Source: a virus | IMG/VR virus record: IMGVR_UViG_3300030389_001241 | Location: 1 to 32,491 of that record | Strand: one strand, 5' to 3' | Length of the DNA stretch: 32,491 bases | Shown: positions 19,502 through 28,151 of the stretch, piece by piece | Numbering within the stretch: position 1 is the stretch's first letter | Layout: every line of letters starts with the position of its first letter | Made by a program: the position numbers and the translations under genes | The notes under the pieces: generated by a model | The model's input: only the letters and a program-made list of their open reading frames with translations | What the model was told of the DNA's origin: nothing | The model's database searches: none

Positions 19502-19786
19502 ATGGCAAAAGACATAAAAACTTTAATAGGTTTAGATGGCATAGAAAGAACTCCAGAACAAGAACAAACATTAAATTCAGTATTTAACGCATTGTTTAAG
19601 GCAGAACCTGGAGCAACAGTACTTGCATATCTAAAATCAATAACTATAGATACAGTAGCTGGACCAGAAATAGGTAATGAACAGCTACGTCATATTGAAG
19701 GACAAAGATATATAGTAGGGCTTATTCAAAGAAGAATGAGTAAAGGCAAATCACAACAAATAGTAGAGGAGAGTAAAGATGGCTGA
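19502..19786 (+). CDS. Bbp19-like small podovirus protein
   Basis: This is a 94-residue protein. The start at ATG 19502 has GAGGTG 4 nt away; earlier in-frame ATGs at 19463 and 19490 would read through the palindrome. The pattern LNSVFNALFKAEPGATVLAY, followed by HIEGQRYIVGLIQRRM, resembles small Bbp19-type podovirus proteins found between portal and scaffold. Function is unknown, possibly head assembly. It overlaps the scaffold gene by 8 nt. Confidence 0.7.
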   Translation: MAKDIKTLIGLDGIERTPEQEQTLNSVFNALFKAEPGATVLAYLKSITIDTVAGPEIGNEQLRHIEGQRYIVGLIQRRMSKGKSQQIVEESKDG

Positions 19787-20522
19787 AGAAATAACAGAAC
19801 AAGAAATACTAGATGAAGTTCCAGAGCAAGAAAAACCACCAATACCAGAAAGACCAGAGTATATACCTGAGAAATTTTATAATCCAGAAACAGGAGAAAT
19901 AAGAACTGAGGAAATGGCTAAGTCATATACTCAATTAGAAAAGTTTAGTACTGGTAAAGAAGAAGAAATGGAAGAAAGAATTGTTGAAAAATTAGCAGCA
20001 GAACATGCAGAAAATGTACCTGAAAGTTATGACTTACCTGCTCTGCCAGAAGGTATTACAGAAGAAATGGTAAATGCAAATCCTATGACTGAATGGTGGA
20101 AAAATGTTTCAAAAGAAAATGGTTTTTCTCAAGATGAATTTCAGGCAGGAGTTACTCAGTTTGTAGAAAATTTACAAGCAGAACATACAAATATTGATGA
20201 AGAAATGAATAAGTTAGGTGAAAATGCAGAAGCAAGAATAGAAGCAGTTGATAATTTTGCTCAAACATTTTTTCCACCAGACGAGTATGAAGCTATACAA
20301 TGGTCATTAGGTACATCAGCAGAAGGTGTTAAAGCTTTAGAAAGAGTTATGGAAGCTCAAAAAACTGGTGTTAGGTCAGAACAATTTGCACAACCAGAAA
20401 AGAAACTTACACTTGAAGATGCAAGAGCTATGATGCAAGACAAAAGATACTATGACCCTAAGTATCGAGACCCTGCTTTTGTAGCTAAAGTAGATGCAGC
20501 ATTTAGAATGATTACGAAGTAA
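19779..20522 (+). CDS. Capsid assembly scaffolding protein
   Basis: This is a 247-residue, strongly acidic, helical protein. The N-terminus is EITEQEILDEVPEQEKPPIP with FYNPETGEIRTEEMAKSYTQ, and the C-terminus LTLEDARAMMQDKRYYDPKY, RDPAFVAKVDAAFRMITK is the typical T7 gp9-type scaffold ending that contacts the capsid protein. It guides assembly of the prohead and leaves before packaging. Its place between portal and capsid genes is standard. TAATG overlap with the following gene. Confidence 0.9.
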   Translation: MAEEITEQEILDEVPEQEKPPIPERPEYIPEKFYNPETGEIRTEEMAKSYTQLEKFSTGKEEEMEERIVEKLAAEHAENVPESYDLPALPEGITEEMVNANPMTEWWKNVSKENGFSQDEFQAGVTQFVENLQAEHTNIDEEMNKLGENAEARIEAVDNFAQTFFPPDEYEAIQWSLGTSAEGVKALERVMEAQKTGVRSEQFAQPEKKLTLEDARAMMQDKRYYDPKYRDPAFVAKVDAAFRMITK

Positions 20523-21073
20523 TGCTTTATGTAGAAAAAACAATCCCAGATGATTGTTTTCGTTTAGCACCAAACTTAAAACAACTTGATAAGTATGAAG
20601 TAGCTGTTATGGGCCTTGATCCACTTACAGCTTTACTTCTACCATTTCAATATTGCAGACCTAATACACATACTTTTACTATCTTTGAAGAAGATACAAA
20701 TGAAATAGTTGCTATATGGGGAGCTATGCCTGTTAGTAAAAGACAACCAAAAATAGCAGCTATATGGTTTTTATCTTCTGATTTATTAGAAAAACATAGT
20801 AGATTTTTTCTACAAGGCAATATGAAGTGGTTACAATATTTAGAATCACACTACACATATGTTTATAATTTTATAACAAAAGAGCATAAACGTAGTATTA
20901 AATGGCTAAAATGGCAAAAATTTAGCTTTTATTCTACTCCAACTCTTGTAAAAGGTGTTGAAATGTATTATTTTTATAAGCATCTGCCATTGGTAGATAA
21001 AGTAATACAGCCCAATATGTCGGAGATAGGCCCTAAATGGACAACCGAATTGAAGGATAAAGGACAACTGTGA
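20522..21073 (+). CDS. Gp13-like internal virion protein A (GNAT-like fold)
   Basis: This is a 183-residue protein. TFTIFEEDTNEIVAIWGAMP, PKIAAIWFLSSDLLEKHSRF, the helix LQGNMKWLQYLESHYTYVYN and HKRSIKWLKWQKFSFY follow the order of T7 gp13 and DUF2833, which have an acetyltransferase-like fold. In T7, gp13 is needed for assembly of the internal core. Here it sits between scaffold and capsid rather than next to the tail tubes. No acetyl-CoA loop is clear, so it is probably structural and not an enzyme. Confidence 0.7.
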   Translation: MLYVEKTIPDDCFRLAPNLKQLDKYEVAVMGLDPLTALLLPFQYCRPNTHTFTIFEEDTNEIVAIWGAMPVSKRQPKIAAIWFLSSDLLEKHSRFFLQGNMKWLQYLESHYTYVYNFITKEHKRSIKWLKWQKFSFYSTPTLVKGVEMYYFYKHLPLVDKVIQPNMSEIGPKWTTELKDKGQL

Positions 21074-21104
21074 AATTTTAATTTAATTTAACAGGAGATA
21101 AACG

Positions 21105-21929
21105 ATGAGTACATCTATATCAACTGCCTTTATTAAACAGTTTGAAGCAGAAGTTCATATGGCATATCAACGTATGGGTTCAAAACTGATGAATACTGTC
21201 AGGCAGTCAAAAAATGTAAAAGGTAGCCAAGCACGTTTCCAGAAAGTAGGGAAAGGTACAGCAGTTACTAAGAATCGTCATGCAGAAGTTCCAACAATGG
21301 ATATAACCCATAGTACTGTTGATGTAACATTAGCTGATTTTTATGCTAGTGATTATGTTGATACACTCGATGAGTTAAAAACAAACATAGACGAAAGACA
21401 AGTTCTAGCTAAATCGGCAGCAGCAGCTTTAGGTAGAAAAACAGACCAACTTATCATTGATGTATTAGATGCAGGTACAAACTCTGCAAACATTGCTCAT
21501 GGTAGTGCAGGACTTACACTTGCAAAGAACTTAACCACATATGAAACATTTGGTGAAGCAGATGTTCCTGATGATGGTGAAAGATATTTTGTTGTGTCTA
21601 GTGCTGGATGGGCTGACTTGTTACAAATAGACCAATTCTCAAGAGCAGAATATGTTGGAGAAGGTGAACTACCTTACTCTGGTGGTATGACTGCTAAGAG
21701 ATGGTTAGGGTTCTTATACTTCACACATTCAGGATTGACATTATCTAGCACAACTAGAGACTGTCATGCTTACCATAAGTCTGCAATCGGCCTTGCTACA
21801 GGTGCTGATATTAAGACTGAGGTAAACTATATTCCTGAGAAGGTAAGTCATTTAACAACATCTATGATGAGTATGCAGGCCGTAGCGATTGATGCAGAAG
21901 GTTTCATGCAAATCCAGATTACTGAATAA
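21105..21929 (+). CDS. Major capsid protein
   Basis: This 274-residue protein is an HK97-fold capsid protein of the podovirus type: an N-arm helix TAFIKQFEAEVHMAYQRMGS, ARFQKVGKGTAVTKNRHAEV, a spine-like KTNIDERQVLAKSAAAALGR, then RYFVVSSAGWADLLQIDQFS and ADIKTEVNYIPEKVSHLTTS near the end. It builds the icosahedral shell. It has AGGAGATAAACG before the ATG, a strong site for a protein made in quantity, and follows a 31-nt gap. Confidence 0.92.
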   Translation: MSTSISTAFIKQFEAEVHMAYQRMGSKLMNTVRQSKNVKGSQARFQKVGKGTAVTKNRHAEVPTMDITHSTVDVTLADFYASDYVDTLDELKTNIDERQVLAKSAAAALGRKTDQLIIDVLDAGTNSANIAHGSAGLTLAKNLTTYETFGEADVPDDGERYFVVSSAGWADLLQIDQFSRAEYVGEGELPYSGGMTAKRWLGFLYFTHSGLTLSSTTRDCHAYHKSAIGLATGADIKTEVNYIPEKVSHLTTSMMSMQAVAIDAEGFMQIQITE

Positions 21930-21940
21930 GGGAGGTTAAT

Positions 21941-22189
21941 ATGGCTTTAACTAGCACATCGTTAAAATTAGTTGCTGGTGGTGGAACTGGAAATATTTTT
22001 CATTATGAAACTGCCGATGCACCGGGAACTGTAGCAGGTAGTGGTTACTTCAATGATGTAACCTCAAGTCTGAAACAGTTTGATATTATTTTGGTTGCAG
22101 GAACAACAGGTGGCACAGTAACTGTCGACATGCTGGTGGTAACATCAGCGACAGGAGCAGCAACTGTTACGACAACTAATGGCACTTAA
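21941..22189 (+). CDS. Putative capsid decoration/head protein
   Basis: This is an 82-residue, Gly/Thr/Val-rich, beta-type protein (LKLVAGGGTGNIFHYETADA; SGYFNDVTSSLKQFDIILVA; GGTVTVDMLVVTSATGAATV). A GYF-x-x...L-x-x-x-D-I-I-x-V core followed by a small beta sheet is common in proteins encoded directly after the capsid gene of marine phages and is thought to coat or project from the head. GGGAGG precedes the start, suggesting high expression. The decoration role is inferred from position and composition. Confidence 0.62.
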   Translation: MALTSTSLKLVAGGGTGNIFHYETADAPGTVAGSGYFNDVTSSLKQFDIILVAGTTGGTVTVDMLVVTSATGAATVTTTNGT

Positions 22190-22204
22190 TTAGTGCTTTG
22201 AACT

Positions 22205-22235
22205 TGAGGGAAGGTCTGACTACACCCTTCCCTCA
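22205..22235 (+). terminator. Attenuator hairpin after capsid and decoration genes
   Basis: TGAGGGAAGG (22205-22214) and CCTTCCCTCA (22226-22235) form a perfect 10-bp stem with an 11-nt loop, followed by the U-poor TCTTCATAC. It lies in the 66-nt gap before tail tube A. With a weak U-tract it may stop only part of the transcripts, giving more capsid than tail mRNA, or protect the 3' end of a processed capsid mRNA. Confidence 0.65.
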
Positions 22236-22255
22236 TCTTCATACAAGGAGGGATT

Positions 22256-22873
22256 ATGTTATCAGAAACTAGGTTTGATATTTGCAACAAAGCATTAGTA
22301 TTGGTTGGTGCTAACATAATCACTAGCTTTGAAGAAGCGACAACAGAATCTACTGTAGCTGGACAGCTATATGAATCTACATTGGAAGCTATGTTGACTA
22401 GAGTTCGATGGAGATTTGCAGCAAAACAGATACAATTAAGTTACCAATCTGTAGCACCATTAGGCAGATTTAAGTCTGCATATGCTATGCCAAGTGATGC
22501 ACTTTTGATCCACACAATTACAGTCAATGATAATGTTATTGCTTATGATAGATATGGTGATAAGTTACTTGCTGATACAGGTAGTAATGATACGTTAATA
22601 TGCGACTACACATTTCAACCAAGTGAGGCAGAGTTCCCACCATATTTTAAACAATGCATGGTATTTGAACTTGCTAGTTTGTTTGCTGGTTCTATAGCAA
22701 GAAATGATAGTTTATCAACTTTGTATCAACAAAGAGCAACAGCACAAATAGCAATAGCTAAATCAACAGATAGTCAAGCACAAACAACAAAACGCATGGA
22801 TGTTAACAGAATACGAAATAGAAGAAATCGTACTGCTTTAACTAATCTTAATGCAACACCACCTACGAGCTAA
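22256..22873 (+). CDS. Tail tubular protein A (gp11-like)
   Basis: This is a 205-residue protein. FDICNKALVLVGANIITSFE, then AMLTRVRWRFAAKQIQLSYQ, the strand part FKSAYAMPSDALLIHTITVN, and YFKQCMVFELASLFAGSIAR follow the T7 gp11 head-tail adaptor family. It forms the ring beneath the portal. CAAGGAGGGATT precedes the ATG. The basic end RIRNRRNR may contact DNA or neighbouring tail proteins. Confidence 0.9.
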   Translation: MLSETRFDICNKALVLVGANIITSFEEATTESTVAGQLYESTLEAMLTRVRWRFAAKQIQLSYQSVAPLGRFKSAYAMPSDALLIHTITVNDNVIAYDRYGDKLLADTGSNDTLICDYTFQPSEAEFPPYFKQCMVFELASLFAGSIARNDSLSTLYQQRATAQIAIAKSTDSQAQTTKRMDVNRIRNRRNRTALTNLNATPPTS

Positions 22874-22876
22874 TGG

Positions 22877-25345
22877 ATGCCAATACAAAGAATACATCAA
22901 GCAAGTTTTGTAAGAGGAGAGCTAGACCCAAAGATTGTTAGTAGGGTTGATGTAGTAGCTTACGAACAAGGATTAAAAAAAGCTAGGAATGTATTGACTT
23001 TAAATCAAGGTGGTATTGAAAGACGACCTGGCACAGTACACAGAGCAGACATTGGTTCGGCAACAGGCAGATTAGAATCATTTATTTTTTCAGATGACCA
23101 GGAGTATGTAATACTTTTTCAAAACACTACTATAAAAATATATAGTAGTGCAGGTACATTGTTACAAACAATTACATCATCAGGTATAGCAACAGCACAG
23201 TTATTTGAACTTACTGTTACGCAACAAGGTGATACCATGATTATTGCACACAAAGATTTTGCAACAAAAGTTTTGAAAAGAACTGGTGCAACTACATTTA
23301 CTTTATCTGATTTTGCTTTTGACCAAAGTGTTAATGACGAAAAAACATATCAACCATATTTCAAATTTTCAGCAGATGACATTACACTTGATATTAATCA
23401 AACAGCAAAAGGTTCAACTGGAGTTACGCTTACTACTTCTGCTGATTATTGGACATCAAGTCCATCTTATATTGGCACAAGAGTAAGATATCATGGTACA
23501 GAGATATTGATTACTGGTTATACATCAGCAACTGTACTAACAGGAACTTTACTAGGAGATGTAGAAATAGAGCTAGAAGATAATCCATTCAAAACATCTC
23601 AAGGATCTGGAGTAGTAGAAGTAACCCTTGCACAACATGGTTTCTCTACTGGTGCAAGTATAACCATTAGTGGTGCACAAGATATTTTTGATGCAGATGG
23701 AAATGGATTAGCAAGTGCTAATATAAATGGCACATTCACAATCACCAATATTGATGATAATAGATTTAGTTTTACAGCAGGTTCAAGTGATACAGCAACA
23801 GAATCTATAGATGCTGGTGGAGCAAGTGTTAAAATTGTTGGACATCCAGCAACAAGAAAGTGGGATGAACAACTATATAGTGATGTACATGGTTATCCAA
23901 GAACTTGTGCTTTTCACGAACAAAGACTTTACTTTGGTGGGAATACAGATGCTCCAGATTATCTTACATCAAGTAAAGTCGGTTCATTTTTCAACTTTGA
24001 TGTAGGCACAGCAAAAGATGATGAAAGTCTACAAATGCAAATAGCATCTGACCAGATAAATGAAATAAGACACTTAGTAAGTGGGCGTGTACTAGAAATA
24101 TTTACAAGTGGTGCAGAGTTTTTTTTAAGGCCACAAACAGGTAAAAATATAACACCTACTGATTCTATGATTGTTAGGCAAACATCTTTTGGTTGTCAAC
24201 AAAAAGGTATGCCTAGACCATTTGATGGAGGTACATTGTACATACAAAAGAATGGCAAGAACATAAGGGATTATGTTTTTGCTTCAACAACTGAATTATT
24301 TGATAGCAACAATACTAGTCTGGAGTCTGCACATTTGATTGATAATCCTGTAGATACAGCAACAGCATCTACCTTGCCAGATAGAACTGAACAATTATAT
24401 TTTTTAGTAAATACTGATGGCACAATGTGTGTATATAGTAGTCAGAAAGAGCAAAAGATATTTGGTTGGACACAATGGAATACTGATGGTAACTATTTAT
24501 CTATATGTTGTTTATCATCAAGTATCTATGTATTAACTTCAAGAACAATAGATGGCTCAACAGTATATAGTCTTGAGCAGTTTGCAACGACACAGTTTGA
24601 TATACCAACTGATATGTCTTTTACTAAAACTATGTCAGCAAGTTATCAGCCACATGGTACAGTAAAAAATAAAGGAGCAGTATCATCTGGTGTTAGTCAG
24701 TTTATTATAGATGGTGCAACTAACAGTCCTAATCAAGGAGAGACCTTTCAGTTTGGTGGCACAGGTACAACACATACAGTTACAAGTGTAGTATCAACAG
24801 GCACATCAAATGAGTATGTAATATCAGTTAGTCCAGTAACAGCATCTATTAGTGATAATACTGACCTAGTATTTTTAACCAGTCGTGTCTTTACAGGCAT
24901 TACTCAAGTAGGTAAGACAGTACATGCAACAAGTGGCTCAACAGAAGATGGCGATTTTTTTTACTATGGTAGTGCAACAGTAGCTTCTGGTGGTACAGCA
25001 GTCTTTCCATCACCAGCATCAGCAGTAGATATAGGATTAGATTACACAATTACTGTAGAAACATTACCACAAGATGCAAGATTACAAGCTGGTGTATTGA
25101 CTGGTATGCCAAGAAAAATAGGTAAAGCTGTATTAGAATTATCTACAACATATAATGTTACAATTAATTCTAATCAAGTTTTGATAGGTAGTAATCCAAA
25201 TGACTCATCTTCTGGATTACAATCCTTGACAGGTAAGAGAGAAGTTCATACGCTTGGCTATGAAAAAGATCCAACATTAACAGTATCGCAGACAGCACCA
25301 TTGCCAATGCGAGTATTAGGCATAACATCGGAGGTATACTACTAA
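22877..25345 (+). CDS. Tail tubular protein B (gp12-like nozzle)
   Basis: This is an 822-residue beta-rich protein. The N-terminus IQRIHQASFVRGELDPKIVS, followed by YEQGLKKARNVLTLNQGGIE and RRPGTV, is the hallmark of gp12-type nozzle or tail-stabilising proteins. Later strands include RTCAFHEQRLYFGGNTDAPD, DYLTSSKVGSFFNFDVG and RVLEIFTSGAEFFLRPQTGK, and the end contains GMPRKIGKAVLELSTTYNVT. It forms the hexameric tip of the short tail. TAATG coupling with the next gene. Confidence 0.92.
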   Translation: MPIQRIHQASFVRGELDPKIVSRVDVVAYEQGLKKARNVLTLNQGGIERRPGTVHRADIGSATGRLESFIFSDDQEYVILFQNTTIKIYSSAGTLLQTITSSGIATAQLFELTVTQQGDTMIIAHKDFATKVLKRTGATTFTLSDFAFDQSVNDEKTYQPYFKFSADDITLDINQTAKGSTGVTLTTSADYWTSSPSYIGTRVRYHGTEILITGYTSATVLTGTLLGDVEIELEDNPFKTSQGSGVVEVTLAQHGFSTGASITISGAQDIFDADGNGLASANINGTFTITNIDDNRFSFTAGSSDTATESIDAGGASVKIVGHPATRKWDEQLYSDVHGYPRTCAFHEQRLYFGGNTDAPDYLTSSKVGSFFNFDVGTAKDDESLQMQIASDQINEIRHLVSGRVLEIFTSGAEFFLRPQTGKNITPTDSMIVRQTSFGCQQKGMPRPFDGGTLYIQKNGKNIRDYVFASTTELFDSNNTSLESAHLIDNPVDTATASTLPDRTEQLYFLVNTDGTMCVYSSQKEQKIFGWTQWNTDGNYLSICCLSSSIYVLTSRTIDGSTVYSLEQFATTQFDIPTDMSFTKTMSASYQPHGTVKNKGAVSSGVSQFIIDGATNSPNQGETFQFGGTGTTHTVTSVVSTGTSNEYVISVSPVTASISDNTDLVFLTSRVFTGITQVGKTVHATSGSTEDGDFFYYGSATVASGGTAVFPSPASAVDIGLDYTITVETLPQDARLQAGVLTGMPRKIGKAVLELSTTYNVTINSNQVLIGSNPNDSSSGLQSLTGKREVHTLGYEKDPTLTVSQTAPLPMRVLGITSEVYY

Positions 25346-25902
25346 TGTGTTCACCAGAAGCATATTTTGCAGCAGCAGTAGGTAATATGTTTTTAGCAAG
25401 AAGTCAGATGAAATCTGAGGTTGCTTTTGCAGAAGCAGCTCGACAAGAAGAAAGAGAGCAAATCAAAGATGAAAGCATACAACTTGCATTAGAAACTGTT
25501 GAAAAACAAAATATATTAGCACAACAATTTCAAGAAGATTTAGCAGCAAATAGAGCAATACTTGCAGCAGCAGGTATTGATGAACAGAGTTATAGTTATC
25601 AAGCATTATTAGCTGATAACAAAATAAAACAAAAAACTGATTTAAGAAATATTAATTTAGAATATCTGTCTGGTCAACGTGATTTAAGTTATGCAAAAAG
25701 TGATAGTCAAAGGAGACTTCAAGCAACAAAAATTGGTGCAAGAAATAGATTCTATGGGTCAGTACTTGATAGTGCTGTTACAGCAGGAGAAGCGGCAAAG
25801 GGTATATTAGGTCCAACAAAAAAAAGTAGTGGAATAAAACCTTTTAAAGGGCCTAATTATGCAAAGTACTCAGAATCTGATAAACGTCTGTTAGGAGATT
25901 AA
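25345..25902 (+). CDS. Internal virion protein B (gp14-like)
   Basis: This is a 185-residue, Ala/Gln-rich helical protein: MCSPEAYFAAAVGNMFLARS, then EAARQEEREQIKDESIQLAL, and Gly/Ser-rich ends DSAVTAGEAAKGILGP. N-terminal composition, length and place between tail tube B and the large internal proteins are those of T7 gp14, which is ejected first and forms a pore in the outer membrane. Sequence similarity in this family is low, so the call depends much on order. Confidence 0.75.
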   Translation: MCSPEAYFAAAVGNMFLARSQMKSEVAFAEAARQEEREQIKDESIQLALETVEKQNILAQQFQEDLAANRAILAAAGIDEQSYSYQALLADNKIKQKTDLRNINLEYLSGQRDLSYAKSDSQRRLQATKIGARNRFYGSVLDSAVTAGEAAKGILGPTKKSSGIKPFKGPNYAKYSESDKRLLGD

Positions 25903-25904
25903 AA

Positions 25905-28151
25905 ATGGCACTTAAAGATGCAGACAGAAAAGTAGCAGTACAAGCATCACGAATAGGTGTTACTCGTGGAAGTGGTAATCGTGCTGTTGGTCAAGCTATT
26001 CAAAGTGGTAATCTTACAGGTGCTATCAATAGCTTTCTAAGAACTAAAACAGCTCTTTTAAAAGAATCAGAAGAAGCTAAAGGTGAGTTATTAGGTAAAC
26101 AAGCTGAGTTAGTTTATGAAGATTTTACAGCTGAAGATGGTACTACATATCAAATAGCTACTAATTATGCTACTCCAGAAAATTTAATTACAACATCATG
26201 GGCTGCAACAAAGTTTGAAGAAGAAGCAGCAGCAAATTTATTTGAAGGATTGCTTACAGGTGTTTCTCAAATAGTTGAAAATGAAAAAATAAACATGAAA
26301 GCATCTATCAATCTTAATTCATCAGTTGGTGAAATCAATGCTCAGTTTAGAAATAAATTAAATGGACCATTGAATATCATAGAAGAAAATATACCACCAG
26401 AATTATTATCAGCATATAGAAAAAAGAAAGAGCAAATAGTTTTATCAGCAGCATCAGAATTATCTAATAAACATATTAGAATGTCTGATACTTACAATAA
26501 TGCTATTGCAACAAATCTTATCAATCAATCTTTAACTGCTATGACAACGCTTAGTTATACAGACCCTACAAGAGCAATGCAGTTGTATGAAGATACAAGA
26601 GATAAACTTAAATTATTGGCTGGTAAATCATCAACACAAGCACAAGTAATGCTTGATACTAAATTAAAAAGTTTAGAGATTATAAAAGATATTGGAGCTG
26701 GTTTACAAAAATATACAACAGGAGATTTATCAGCAGGTAACTTAGAAGAAATTTCTTTGATGACAAAAAATTTACCAGAATTGCAAAAATTATTTAATGA
26801 AGGTCCAGGTTCATCTGTAACAGTAACAAACTTAGAAACAGGTAAACCAGAAACAATTACTTTTGAAAGTCTTGGTTTATCTGAAAATGACCTCATGGAT
26901 TATGGCGAAGATTTAAGACAATCATTTTCAAGATTAAATCAGTTACTTATAGCAAAACAAACTGGTGCTGTTAAAAGTGCTAGAGTATTAGGATTAATCA
27001 ATCAAAGTTTACTTAGTCCTGGAGGTAAATATCTTGTAGATAAAAAAGATGTTACCTTTGTTGCTAAAGAAATACAAAATGCTGATAGTGAAATTAATAG
27101 ACATTTGATGGCTGAATTTAATACAGAAAATCCAACTGCAAATCTTACACCTTTTAACTTTAATTCTGATCCAAAAGTTATGGGCCAATATTATACGTTT
27201 GTTGCATCAAAACTTGGTGTTGTACCAGAAACTTACAGAAATTATATAGAGGCAAATTTAATAAATAATAATACAAATTTTGCAATTCTTGAAACAATGG
27301 TAACTGACCCTAAATGGCAAGTAGCAACTGGTGCAACTGTACACCCAACTGAAAATACAGGTGTAGTAACTGATGTTTTATCTTCTATGGGATTAAGTGA
27401 GAAAGCAGAAAAAAAAGCTATGATATTAAGAAGAAGTGTAGAGTTATATGGGGTTAAAGATGGTGTTCAAGATTTTATGTCAAAAATGGAAAATGTTAAA
27501 GATGATTTAATTGATTTAAAAGATGTAGCAAAAGACAAAGGTTATAATAGTATTATTGATTTTAGAAATAAAGTAAGAGATAAAATTGAAAGTAACTATG
27601 CAGATACAATATTTACTATAAAGCACGATACTATGGTAAGCAATAGATTTGTAAAAAGTGTTGCAGATGATGTTTTACGAACTTTGCAATTTTCAACAGA
27701 TATACCTTTAGATGATGCTGTAGCTGCTGCATTAGTCAAAATTGAAAAAGGTAATAACTATGGATTAAGTTCTGTTTCTATTGGGTCTGTAATGACAACA
27801 GCAAGTGATGAAATAGATTTAGCAAGTGGTCAAATGGCATTTACTAGATTTCCACCTGATGATTATTTAACAACAGAAGCACAAATGGATATTATAGAAG
27901 AAAAATTCAAAAGCGTAAATATAGAGCAAATGAAAATTATAGACAATAGATTTACCGATGAAGAACTTGAATTGGGTACAAATGTATTTTTACAAGTTAT
28001 TGGTAATCCCGGTTCAGCAGATATAGTGCAATATAGATTTGTATATGCAAATAATGATGGAACTAATCAAAGAATACTATTTGATAATAGTGGTAATACC
28101 ATAACTGTAGGTATACAAGAATTAATGAGTGCAAGAGGTGAAGGTGGCTAA
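25905..28151 (+). CDS. Internal virion protein C (gp15-like)
   Basis: This is a 748-residue, largely helical protein without recognisable catalytic motifs (VRDKIESNYADTIFTIKHD and similar segments). Length and position between gp14-like and gp16-like genes match T7 gp15, part of the ejectosome tube that crosses the periplasm during DNA entry. It overlaps the next gene by 8 nt at a GTG start. The identity rests on synteny and size. Confidence 0.72.
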   Translation: MALKDADRKVAVQASRIGVTRGSGNRAVGQAIQSGNLTGAINSFLRTKTALLKESEEAKGELLGKQAELVYEDFTAEDGTTYQIATNYATPENLITTSWAATKFEEEAAANLFEGLLTGVSQIVENEKINMKASINLNSSVGEINAQFRNKLNGPLNIIEENIPPELLSAYRKKKEQIVLSAASELSNKHIRMSDTYNNAIATNLINQSLTAMTTLSYTDPTRAMQLYEDTRDKLKLLAGKSSTQAQVMLDTKLKSLEIIKDIGAGLQKYTTGDLSAGNLEEISLMTKNLPELQKLFNEGPGSSVTVTNLETGKPETITFESLGLSENDLMDYGEDLRQSFSRLNQLLIAKQTGAVKSARVLGLINQSLLSPGGKYLVDKKDVTFVAKEIQNADSEINRHLMAEFNTENPTANLTPFNFNSDPKVMGQYYTFVASKLGVVPETYRNYIEANLINNNTNFAILETMVTDPKWQVATGATVHPTENTGVVTDVLSSMGLSEKAEKKAMILRRSVELYGVKDGVQDFMSKMENVKDDLIDLKDVAKDKGYNSIIDFRNKVRDKIESNYADTIFTIKHDTMVSNRFVKSVADDVLRTLQFSTDIPLDDAVAAALVKIEKGNNYGLSSVSIGSVMTTASDEIDLASGQMAFTRFPPDDYLTTEAQMDIIEEKFKSVNIEQMKIIDNRFTDEELELGTNVFLQVIGNPGSADIVQYRFVYANNDGTNQRILFDNSGNTITVGIQELMSARGEGG